46,391 nucleotides of DNA from contig CAYLRY010000022.1 in NCBI GenBank assembly GCA_964386535.1, positions 1-46,391 of the forward strand. Reading direction: 5' to 3'. The notes under the pieces were generated by a model. It was not told the origin of the DNA. It searched no databases and was given only the letters and a program-made list of their open reading frames with translations. A program made the translations under genes and the position numbers. Position 1 is the stretch's first letter, and every line of letters starts with the position of its first letter. Source of the stretch: CAYLRY01 sp964386535 (GTDB lineage: Bacteria > Chloroflexota > Dehalococcoidia > Dehalococcoidales > UBA3254). Positions 6,920 through 15,308 of the stretch are shown here, piece by piece.

Positions 6920-9900
6920 TTGAAAGCGTCAATTAAAACCACAAAGATTTTGCTGGCAATAATTTTATGTCTGACTTTGTTGATGATGCCCTTTTACAGC
7001 AATATTGAAGCTCAGGCCGGAGTGATTATTAATATCACTCCGGGTACCAGCGAAGTGTCTGAAGGGGAGGTTTTCTGGGTTTCCCTGGATATTGATAATG
7101 TGGCAAACCTGAATAATTTTGTGATTGACGTCATATTCAATGCAGGCATAATGCAGGTAGAAGGCGCTGAAGGAGGCCCCGGTGTAGCTAATGGTGAGAT
7201 AGGGGCTACTCCACTGACGGTAACCGGATGGACCTATCAGCCAAATCCGGGGACTCCCAGTGGAACCATCAGAATCAGCGGGTCTTTCGGCCCAGGAGGT
7301 GACGTAAGTGGAACCGGTTACCTGGCGCGAATACAATTCAGGGTAATCGGCGCCAGCGGTCAAACTGGTACTATCACCCCTGCCAATGTGAACCTGAGGA
7401 GCCCGCTAGGGGGAGCAATTGCGGCTGGTACTCCGGTCGCTGGGTCGATACGCATACTCTACCCTCCGGTAACAGTAAGTATAAGTGCCCCTTCCAATGT
7501 ACCGGCGGATGACCAGTTCAAAGCCAGGGTTAATGTCAGTTTGATTGAGGGCTTAACTGCATATCAACTGGTGATTACTTATAATCCGGCGGTTCTTGAA
7601 ATTATTGGTTTTGAAGGAGGCGATGACGGTGTAACTGACGGGGAAGTAGGCGGTACTGCGATCCTGGTGGATACCTGGGGCTATTTTCCCATTGATACAC
7701 CGGGGACGGTAATTATTCTGGGTCAGATACCCAATACTTTTAGTACCACAGGTTCGGGTTATCTCGCAGATCTGCATTTTCATGTTACAGGGGTCCAGGG
7801 GCAGCAGAGCAATATTAGTTTTACTACCGTAATGACCGGAACCAGCAATTTATTTAACAATACGGGGGGGATAATACCTGTCACGACCTGGATAGATACT
7901 TCTGTGAATATAATTTCACCTTATCGAATACTCAATACTTCGCTGCCTGCGGGAGAGGTGGGTATCAATTACTCTCAAACACTCTCAGCAACTGCCGGTA
8001 ATGCTCCATATACTTTTAGTATTGCGGCAGGTGAGCTTCCATCCGGTTTAACCCTTATGCCTTCAGGGTTAATCAGCGGTATTCCTCTTGTAGCTGTGGA
8101 TCAATCTGTAATAACATTCATGGTGACTGATAGTACCAGCGCCACTGCTTCCAGAGAGCTGGAGTTAACCATTGTAGCGAGTCCATTAATTACTACCGCT
8201 CCAACGCTTCCAACCGGCACCGCTTCAGCGTTTTATAGATGTGTTCTTTCTATCAGCGGTGGTCAAGCACCCTTTACCTGGTCGCTCACATCCGGAACAC
8301 TACCCGCCGGCATAAGGTTGAGTACGCTCGGGGTAATCTTCGGTACTACATTTACTGTAGGCGGGCCCTTTGAATTTACAGTCACTGTGGTTGATCGTCT
8401 GGGAGGTACTACCAGCCGGGATTTTTCTCTTACTATTATTTCCGGCCCTGTAATTACCAATACCACACTGCCCGCGGGGGAAATAACGGTTTCTTATTCT
8501 CAGTCTTTAGCGGTGGCAGGTGGAAACCCTCCCTATACGTTTGTTAAAACAGGAGGAGTCCTGCCCGTGGGACTATCGCTGAATGCTGCCGGCATAGTCT
8601 CTGGTACTCCTGCTGTTGTAGGTGGTCCCAGTATATTTAATGTCCAAGTGACGGATCAGATTGGCGCTTATGGTAATTTCGCTGTTTCGATTACGATTGT
8701 TGATAATCCTGTTATTTCCACCCTGAGCCCATTGCCTGCCGGAGAAGTAAATCTGCCCTATTCTCAAACCTTTTCAGTTACAGGTGGATTACCTCCTTAT
8801 AACTGGTCACGAGTATCCGGTGTTATACCTCCCGGTTTAACCCTGAGCCCAGACGGCGTATTGTCCGGAACACCTGCTACAGCAGGTATTTACAACCTGA
8901 CTGTGATGATTATTGATGGAGCAGGTGTGAGTGATTCCGAAATATTCCCAATTACTATCTTAGCAGCTCCGGTTATCACCACCGGTGCTAATTTACCCGA
9001 CGGTATGATAGGATTACTTTATACACAAAATCTGAACATGACTGGAGGACAGGCGCCTTATCTCTGGGAGCTGGTATCCGGTAGTTTACCCCCCGGCCTG
9101 GAACTTAACGGTAACGTGATTTCCGGTATTCCCACTTTCGTAAGCGGTCTTGCCACCTTTCAAATCAGGTTAACTGATAATATGGGTGGTGTTTTCAGTG
9201 TTACTTTTTACCTAAATATCGTAGGCGAACCTGTAATTACCACAAATTCACCGCTGCCGAATGGAGAAATTGGCGTGCCATATTCTCAGAATCTGGCAGT
9301 GGATGGAGGCATAGGTCCTTATAGCTGGTCAAGGGTATCAGGTAGTTTGCCTCCTGGATTATCGCTAAATACTAATACAGGAGTAATATCAGGCGTGCCC
9401 AGTATTGTCAGCGGCGCTATTACAGTTACTGTCCGAGTGACCGACAGTAATAATTATTTCAATGAAAAAACATTTACCATCACGATTGTGGCTAATCCCG
9501 CCATTGTCACCGGCGACCCTCTGCCGACCGGCGAGGTCAATATTTTCTATTCCCAGACATTGACTGTTACAGGGGGCTTGCCTCCTTTCACCTGGTCAAG
9601 GACAGGGGGTACTATGCCGGACGGGCTGACTCTCAGCACAAACGGAGTATTATCCGGAACGCCAACCGCGGCCATAGCCACCAATATGACCATCACGGTA
9701 ACAGATAGCGCCAACCGGACAGCCAACAAGGTATTCAACATCACCATTCTGACTGCGCCTGTTATTACCAGCGGGGCCACCATGGTAAACGGTCAGATCG
9801 GGTTTGCCTATTCGCAAACGCTGGCTGCCACAGGGGGGCAGCTACCCTATACCTGGACATTAACGGGAGGGAGTCTGCCTGCCGGGCTGGGCCTCAGCAC

Positions 9901-12900
9901 CGGAGGGGTAGTTTCAGGGACGCCGACCGCAGTAGGCGGTCCTACCACCTTTGAAGCCCAGGTGAGGGACAATTTGGGGGGTACAGCCCGGCGTTGGTTT
10001 TCCATCAGTATAGTAACCGGGCCCTCAATTACCACCAGTTCACCGCTGCCGGATGGGGAAGTGGGGGTATCTTATTCACAACAGTTGACAGTGAACGGGG
10101 GTGTGGGCCCATATACGTGGAGCAAGGTATCAGGCGATTTCCCGGTGGGTTTAAGCATCAGCACTGCGGGGGTGATTTCAGGCATGCCGACCACAGCCGG
10201 AGGTCCCACCATCTTTAAAATCCGGGTGACAGACAGCCAGAGCTCTATTGGTGAGAAAGAATTTACCATTACCGTGGCAGCCAGACCCAGCATAACCGGA
10301 GCGGGAACGCTTGCTACTGGAGAGGTCAATATTTTCTATACACACAGCCTGGGGGTGAGCGGAGGGATAGGGCCGTTTACATGGAGCACCAGCAGCGGTA
10401 CCTGGCCGGCCGGGTTATCTCTGAGCGCGGCTGGAGTAATATCAGGGACCCCTGCCGCATCGGGAGGCCCTACTACTATAACGGTACGAGTGACAGACAG
10501 CCTGAATGTATTCGCCACAGCTAATGTGACTATCACGATAGCCGCGGTACCCAGGATCACCACGGGGGCCGTGTTGAACAACGGAGAAGCCACGGCGCCC
10601 TATGCGCTGAATTTTGCAGGAGCAGGAGGTATAGAGCCATACACCTGGCGGTTTGTCTCCGGACAAATGCCGTCCGGCTTAACATTTACTACGGGTGGAC
10701 TATTGTCCGGCACTCCGCAGACAGCGGGGACATATGTCATGGTTATTGAACTCAGAGATAGTTTAGGCGGCGTCACCAGCGGCAGCTTTACCCTGACCAT
10801 AGCAGCCGGGCCTGTCATAACTACGGGCACCACTTTGAGAAACGGGGAAGTCAGCAAGCTTTACGGGCAGTATTTGACAGCCACAGGGGGGCAGGGCCCA
10901 TATACCTGGCTGATGGTCTCGGGGACACTGCCGTCCGGCATCACTTTCAGTACCAATTTAGGTGGTTTTACGGGGACTCCCATGGCAGCGGGAGGGCCTT
11001 ACACTGCCAGGATAAGGGTAACGGACAGTTTGGGCGGAAACTATGCCGCGGATTTTACCTTTTCCGTCGTGCCGGCGCCTTCCATTACTCAAACCACGCT
11101 TCCTGATGGGGAAGTCAACCTGGCCTATTCACATGTACTGGAGGTAAGCGGGGGGGTAGGACCCTTTACCTGGACCAAACTGTCCGGCACCTGGCCGGCC
11201 GGGCTGACCTTTAACTCAAACGGGACACTTTCAGGTACTCCCACGGCGACAGGCGGCCCCACCAGTGTAATGGTTATGGTTACAGACAGCTATAATGCCA
11301 TAGCCCAGGGCACGGTAAAAATAACCATTGTATCGGCCCCCGCCATCACCACACCTTCGCCTCTTCCCACCGGAGAAGTAAGCATTGCCTATTTGCAGAC
11401 CCTGGCAGTCACAGGGGGTGTGGGACCCTATAGCTGGTCAGCCAGCGGGTTGCCGGGCGGACTGACGCTGAGCGCAGGTGGTGTGCTATCCGGCACGCCG
11501 ACCGCAGCCGGAACGGTAACGTTTCCGGTCAGTGTAACTGACGTATACGGTGGGATAGCCAATAAAAACTTTTCATTGACCATAGTAGCAGCTCCGGTTA
11601 TTACCACGGGTTCAGAACTGCCCAGCGGAGAAATTTCGGTGCCTTACAGCCAGACACTGGGGGTAACGGGAGGAACTTCGCCGTATAGCTGGACAGTGGA
11701 GTCAGGGGTATTACCCGGCGGACTGATACTGACAGGCGGCGGGGTGATAACGGGGGTTCCCACGGTGAGCGGGGGTCCCTTTATAGTGACAATCAGGGTA
11801 ACGGATAACAGGGGCGCCTTCAATATTGCGGTATTTACCCTTAACATGGTGTCCAATCCGGTAATAACAACAGGACCGGGTCTACCTGGGGGAGAAGTTG
11901 GCCTGCCGTATTCGATAACCATGACAGTGACGGGTGGACTGGGCCCCTATACCTGGACAACGCCGTCAGCCAACTGGCCAGCCGGGTTAAGCTTAAGTGC
12001 CGGTGGGGTACTTTCGGGCACTCCTGCGGCGGCCGTAGGTCCAGTTAATGTAACGGTGAGAGTGACGGACAGTCTGAATATGGGGGTCAATGCGGTAGTA
12101 AATATTACCATTTTTGAGGCACTGGCAATCAGCACAGAGTCGCCCTTAGCGAGAGGAGAAATCAATATAGCCTATAGTCAGGGTTTAACCGTGACCGGAG
12201 GGGCGTCTCCTTACACATGGGTATTGCATTCCGGTGAACTTCCGGAGGGGTTGTCATTAACAATGGGAGGCGTCATATCGGGTACACCGGCGGCAGCAGG
12301 CACAGCCTCTTTTGAAGTGAGGGTGAATGACGGAATAGGGGGGAACCGGGTTAAGAGTTTTACTCTGAATGTAGCGGCGTCTCCCGTAATCACTACTGAA
12401 TCTGAACTTCCGGAAGGAGAAGTAACGGTATATTATTCAGTGAATCTGGCAGTGAGTGGAGGGGTAGGACCATTTAACTGGTCTCTGGGGAACGGTGCCG
12501 GGCTTTCCGGTCAGGGTTTTTTCATGTTAACAGACGGAGAATTGCCTAAGGGTCTGACGCTGTCACCCGGTGGAGTCATCAGCGGAACGCCGGCAGAAGC
12601 AGGGGGGCCGGTAACATTTACAGTTAATGTAGTGGACAGCCTGGGAGGATCAGATTTCGCGGATTTCAGGCTTAAAATAGCCGCCGCCCCATCAATTATT
12701 ACCGCTCCTCCGCTTCCTCCGGGCGAAGTAGGAATTGCCTATTCGCAGACCCTGGCGATAAGGGGCGGTGTTGCCCCATATGTCTGGTCAATATCATCAG
12801 GAACTTTACCGGATGGATTAACCCTCTCAACAGGCGGTGTAATAAGTGGAATACCCACTACAGCCGGAACACAATCCACTTTCATGATAACTGTAACCGA

Positions 12901-13387
12901 TAGGCTGGGGGGATCCAGCTCTTCAGGTTTTACCATAGCCATTGTGACCTCCCTATCAATTAACACCGCTTCTCCGCTTCCTCTGGGAGAACTGAATAAG
13001 CCTTATTTGCAGGTAATAGCAGCTTCAGGTGGCGTGGCACCTTATCAATGGTCTGTACAGCCGGGAGCATTGCCGGACGGACTGACCCTCAGTTCCGGTG
13101 GTCTGCTATCAGGTACACCGACCGCAGTTGGTGAATACAGCATTCTTATTACCGTTGCAGATTCCTTTGTACCTGCATTATCCTGTAATAAGCTTTTTAT
13201 CCTCACAATTTTCTTGCATGCTGATGCTAATGGAGACGGAGTACTTAATATGGGAGATGCTACCAAAATAGAGAGGATGATTTTGGGACTTGATCCATCA
13301 AATCCATGGTCTGATGTAAACCAGGATGGCGTCATTAACATGGGTGATGTTACAAAAATAGAAAGGATAATCCTGGGTCTGGATTAG
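6920..13387 (+). CDS. Secreted cohesin - 20 x He_PIG repeat - dockerin protein
   Basis: A 2155-residue surface or secreted protein. A signal peptide covers about residues 1-32. Two cohesin-like beta-sandwich domains follow (about 34-175 and 178-330); both show the family's F/L-x-V-x-I-x-Y/F-N strand, the G-x-(V/T)-x-(N/D)-G-E-(I/V) loop and a G-Y-L-A strand. Next come twenty tandem putative-Ig repeats of about 87 residues (about 337-2085), each with L-P-x-G-E-x, Y-S-Q-T-L, GG-x-x-P-Y-x-W, LP-x-GL-x-L and SGTP. Repeat 18 carries a 15-residue insertion. The C-terminus is a type I-like dockerin (about 2100-2155) with two calcium loops, DANGDGVLN and DVNQDGVIN, each followed by an I-E-R-(M/I)-I-L-G-L helix. 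The TTG at 6920 is preferred because GAGG lies eight bases before it; a TTG at 6914 is too close. Role: an extended scaffold or adhesin able both to bind dockerins and to dock itself. No sorting motif is visible. Confidence 0.88.
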   Translation: MKASIKTTKILLAIILCLTLLMMPFYSNIEAQAGVIINITPGTSEVSEGEVFWVSLDIDNVANLNNFVIDVIFNAGIMQVEGAEGGPGVANGEIGATPLTVTGWTYQPNPGTPSGTIRISGSFGPGGDVSGTGYLARIQFRVIGASGQTGTITPANVNLRSPLGGAIAAGTPVAGSIRILYPPVTVSISAPSNVPADDQFKARVNVSLIEGLTAYQLVITYNPAVLEIIGFEGGDDGVTDGEVGGTAILVDTWGYFPIDTPGTVIILGQIPNTFSTTGSGYLADLHFHVTGVQGQQSNISFTTVMTGTSNLFNNTGGIIPVTTWIDTSVNIISPYRILNTSLPAGEVGINYSQTLSATAGNAPYTFSIAAGELPSGLTLMPSGLISGIPLVAVDQSVITFMVTDSTSATASRELELTIVASPLITTAPTLPTGTASAFYRCVLSISGGQAPFTWSLTSGTLPAGIRLSTLGVIFGTTFTVGGPFEFTVTVVDRLGGTTSRDFSLTIISGPVITNTTLPAGEITVSYSQSLAVAGGNPPYTFVKTGGVLPVGLSLNAAGIVSGTPAVVGGPSIFNVQVTDQIGAYGNFAVSITIVDNPVISTLSPLPAGEVNLPYSQTFSVTGGLPPYNWSRVSGVIPPGLTLSPDGVLSGTPATAGIYNLTVMIIDGAGVSDSEIFPITILAAPVITTGANLPDGMIGLLYTQNLNMTGGQAPYLWELVSGSLPPGLELNGNVISGIPTFVSGLATFQIRLTDNMGGVFSVTFYLNIVGEPVITTNSPLPNGEIGVPYSQNLAVDGGIGPYSWSRVSGSLPPGLSLNTNTGVISGVPSIVSGAITVTVRVTDSNNYFNEKTFTITIVANPAIVTGDPLPTGEVNIFYSQTLTVTGGLPPFTWSRTGGTMPDGLTLSTNGVLSGTPTAAIATNMTITVTDSANRTANKVFNITILTAPVITSGATMVNGQIGFAYSQTLAATGGQLPYTWTLTGGSLPAGLGLSTGGVVSGTPTAVGGPTTFEAQVRDNLGGTARRWFSISIVTGPSITTSSPLPDGEVGVSYSQQLTVNGGVGPYTWSKVSGDFPVGLSISTAGVISGMPTTAGGPTIFKIRVTDSQSSIGEKEFTITVAARPSITGAGTLATGEVNIFYTHSLGVSGGIGPFTWSTSSGTWPAGLSLSAAGVISGTPAASGGPTTITVRVTDSLNVFATANVTITIAAVPRITTGAVLNNGEATAPYALNFAGAGGIEPYTWRFVSGQMPSGLTFTTGGLLSGTPQTAGTYVMVIELRDSLGGVTSGSFTLTIAAGPVITTGTTLRNGEVSKLYGQYLTATGGQGPYTWLMVSGTLPSGITFSTNLGGFTGTPMAAGGPYTARIRVTDSLGGNYAADFTFSVVPAPSITQTTLPDGEVNLAYSHVLEVSGGVGPFTWTKLSGTWPAGLTFNSNGTLSGTPTATGGPTSVMVMVTDSYNAIAQGTVKITIVSAPAITTPSPLPTGEVSIAYLQTLAVTGGVGPYSWSASGLPGGLTLSAGGVLSGTPTAAGTVTFPVSVTDVYGGIANKNFSLTIVAAPVITTGSELPSGEISVPYSQTLGVTGGTSPYSWTVESGVLPGGLILTGGGVITGVPTVSGGPFIVTIRVTDNRGAFNIAVFTLNMVSNPVITTGPGLPGGEVGLPYSITMTVTGGLGPYTWTTPSANWPAGLSLSAGGVLSGTPAAAVGPVNVTVRVTDSLNMGVNAVVNITIFEALAISTESPLARGEINIAYSQGLTVTGGASPYTWVLHSGELPEGLSLTMGGVISGTPAAAGTASFEVRVNDGIGGNRVKSFTLNVAASPVITTESELPEGEVTVYYSVNLAVSGGVGPFNWSLGNGAGLSGQGFFMLTDGELPKGLTLSPGGVISGTPAEAGGPVTFTVNVVDSLGGSDFADFRLKIAAAPSIITAPPLPPGEVGIAYSQTLAIRGGVAPYVWSISSGTLPDGLTLSTGGVISGIPTTAGTQSTFMITVTDRLGGSSSSGFTIAIVTSLSINTASPLPLGELNKPYLQVIAASGGVAPYQWSVQPGALPDGLTLSSGGLLSGTPTAVGEYSILITVADSFVPALSCNKLFILTIFLHADANGDGVLNMGDATKIERMILGLDPSNPWSDVNQDGVINMGDVTKIERIILGLD

Positions 13388-13419
13388 TAGACCCTGAACT
13401 CAACTAATCAAAATAATGC

Positions 13420-13476
13420 GGCCGGAAATGTACCTGTAATTCTTAAAGATATAGAGGTCATATCCGGCCAGATTTT
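13420..13476 (+). terminator. Possible terminator after the cohesin-dockerin gene
   Basis: GGCCGGA (13420-13426) pairs with TCCGGCC (13463-13469), followed by AGATTTTT. The 36-base loop is long, so this is a weak call. It lies in the convergent gap before the VOC gene. Confidence 0.4.
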
Positions 13477-13518
13477 TACTAATATTGATAAAAAGATGTA
13501 AGATTTAATTAATTGGCC

Positions 13519-13932
13519 TTAGGATCCTTTTTTTTCCATCAACTCGATCAGCATTTCAGTATTTTTCGGTATAACGAATCCGATGGTATGTCCGTCAGGC
13601 ATAACCCGGGGTTTATTGTCCACCATGGTTGCACCCCGGTCACGGAACTCTTCCATGGCTTTCCCCACATCATCCACATATACCCCGATATGTTGAAGGG
13701 CATGATTGTTTTCTTCACCGATAGTAGCGATGGGATTGGTCTTTTTATCATGAAATTCCAGAAGCTCCAATCTTTCCTCTCCGATCATAATGTTAGCGAT
13801 TCTCATAAAGCCAGGGCGCCCACCGGTCTTAACGCTGGCAGGGTCGATACCCAGGACTTCAGTATAAAGCTTGATGGCTTCATCCAGGTTCTTAACCACC
13901 ACACCGATATGACTGAATTTCAGGGTTTTCAT
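13519..13932 (-). CDS. VOC-superfamily protein, methylmalonyl-CoA epimerase/glyoxalase-like
   Basis: A 137-residue protein with two beta-alpha-beta-beta-beta halves typical of the vicinal oxygen chelate fold. Likely metal ligands are H8 (FSHIGVVV), a glutamate in LELLEF (E56 or E59), H81 (LQHIGVYV) and E130 (MLIELME). The FSHIGVVVKNLDEAI start and ALQHIGVYVDDV are closest to methylmalonyl-CoA epimerases, which run about 130-140 residues, but glyoxalase I and other VOC enzymes share these features. No mutase or carboxylase gene is nearby to support the epimerase role. AGGAGG lies six bases before the ATG. It follows the UspA gene by 29 bases on the same strand, so they are likely co-transcribed. 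Confidence 0.75.
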   Translation of the reverse strand: MKTLKFSHIGVVVKNLDEAIKLYTEVLGIDPASVKTGGRPGFMRIANIMIGEERLELLEFHDKKTNPIATIGEENNHALQHIGVYVDDVGKAMEEFRDRGATMVDNKPRVMPDGHTIGFVIPKNTEMLIELMEKKGS

Positions 13933-13961
13933 TTATATCCTCCTATAGACGATTATTTTGT

Positions 13962-14915
13962 TTATTTGTTTACAGTTCCGGGGGTAATCAGGAAAATAGG
14001 GACATTAGCTTCAAGTAATATCTTTTCAGCCACGCTGCCGAAGGCCAGATGACTGAGGCCGGAGCGGCCGTGACTGGCCATAACTATCAATTGGAACGGG
14101 TTTTTATTGGCGTATTTTATAATTTCTTCAGCAGCTTCACCCATGACCGCCTGTGTTTTGACCCGTATACCTTTGGTTATGAGGCTGTCTGCGATTTCTT
14201 TAAGGTATTTTTCACAGCGCTCTTTAGCCCGGTCATTCTCTTCTTTGATATATTCAGCATAGTTTAGAGGCACGATGGGCGGGTAATTGGTCTGATAAAA
14301 ATAACCGGCAAGCAACTGGTTAGGCGCATAAACACTGAGCAGCAATACCTCTATCACCTGAATGCCTCTTTGTTTAGCTATTTCCTCTGCGTGCGGCAGG
14401 GCGGCTTCAGCCAGTTTAGAGCCGTCCAGAGGAACCATAATAGTGCGGCTGGGCCATTTATCGTAAATGGTCTCCTGAGGGATCCCGCTGCGTATTAACC
14501 AGACTGGTATTTTGGACGCATGCAATACCTGGTAAGCCACACTGCCCATAGCCCAACGGCGTACGCCTGAGGCCCCGTGAGTGGCCATCATAATTATATC
14601 GACCCTGTTTTCTTCGGCGTATTTTAAGATTTCATCAGCCGGGATACCGGTTACTACTCTACTCCTGACTTCAACCGGCCTGATGGACTCTTTCCCTACA
14701 GTGGTGGTCTGGATCTTGTGAATCTGTTCTCTGACTGCGTCGGCCATTTTATCGACATAAATCTGGCTCATAGGCGCCTGTTGTGATGAACGTGGATCAC
14801 AAACATAAAGAAAATCCAGATCCAGATCCAATCTGCCAGCCAGTTCCCTGATATAAGGTAAAGTTTCCTCCGCCAGTTGGGACCCATCCAGGGGTACTAA
14901 CATTTTTCGATACAT
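13962..14915 (-). CDS. Tandem universal stress protein (two UspA domains), copy A
   Basis: A 317-residue cytoplasmic protein with two UspA domains in tandem (about 1-150 and 165-315). Each begins with a (M/I)-(L/M)-VPLDGS strand-loop and ends in the ATP-binding motif H-G-x9-G-S: ATHGASGVRRWAMGS and ASHGRSGLSHLAFGS. Such proteins bind ATP and help cells survive stress; the precise role varies. The ATG at 14915 is chosen because AGGAGG lies nine bases upstream; a longer in-frame start at 14948 lacks this. It heads a two-gene unit with the VOC protein. A close paralogue with the same domain layout lies at 35105-36067. Confidence 0.9.
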   Translation of the reverse strand: MYRKMLVPLDGSQLAEETLPYIRELAGRLDLDLDFLYVCDPRSSQQAPMSQIYVDKMADAVREQIHKIQTTTVGKESIRPVEVRSRVVTGIPADEILKYAEENRVDIIMMATHGASGVRRWAMGSVAYQVLHASKIPVWLIRSGIPQETIYDKWPSRTIMVPLDGSKLAEAALPHAEEIAKQRGIQVIEVLLLSVYAPNQLLAGYFYQTNYPPIVPLNYAEYIKEENDRAKERCEKYLKEIADSLITKGIRVKTQAVMGEAAEEIIKYANKNPFQLIVMASHGRSGLSHLAFGSVAEKILLEANVPIFLITPGTVNK

Positions 14916-15308
14916 GGCTTTGCCTCCTAATCTTATAGGGCTTCTCACTTTGAGTATAGCATTTTTCGGGTGCCTATGGGGCTTTATAAACGTTGATTCA
15001 TCCTCTAACAGGGTATAAAATAGCGATATTCATCAAAAAGAATCGCATGCAGGAAAATATTAAAACTCAACAGTGGTTGGTGGGGCTGTACAGGGCTTCC
15101 AGACGGATAATATGCATTATGAAAAAACAGTCTCCATTGATGCTTGGAGATAAAGGGAGCTCAAGGATTAAACCTCAAAAGTCAAAAATACAAATCAAAA
15201 ACGGTAATTGAAATGCCTATTAGATGTGTTTGAGACTTGAGTATTTTTGGTATTTACTACTGGGTTGATGATTTTTTATAAGAACCTTGAATAGAGGCAG
15301 GAATTGAC
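14916..15308. other. Intergenic region, no gene seen
   Basis: Divergent spacer between the UspA gene (minus) and the UGSC-like gene (plus). A short plus-strand frame at 14993-15211 has no ribosome site and no recognisable product. Promoters for both neighbours should lie here but none stands out. Confidence 0.5.

Noticed and set aside
7930..13200. Strong DNA periodicity of about 260 bases, CRISPR-like at first sight, with many minus-strand open frames of about 85 codons
   Set aside because: The period equals one He_PIG protein repeat and the copies are diverged coding sequence. The minus-strand frames arise from the repeated codon pattern and resemble no proteins.
14993..15211. 72-codon plus-strand frame before the UGSC-like gene
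   Set aside because: No ribosome site, no recognisable composition or motif.
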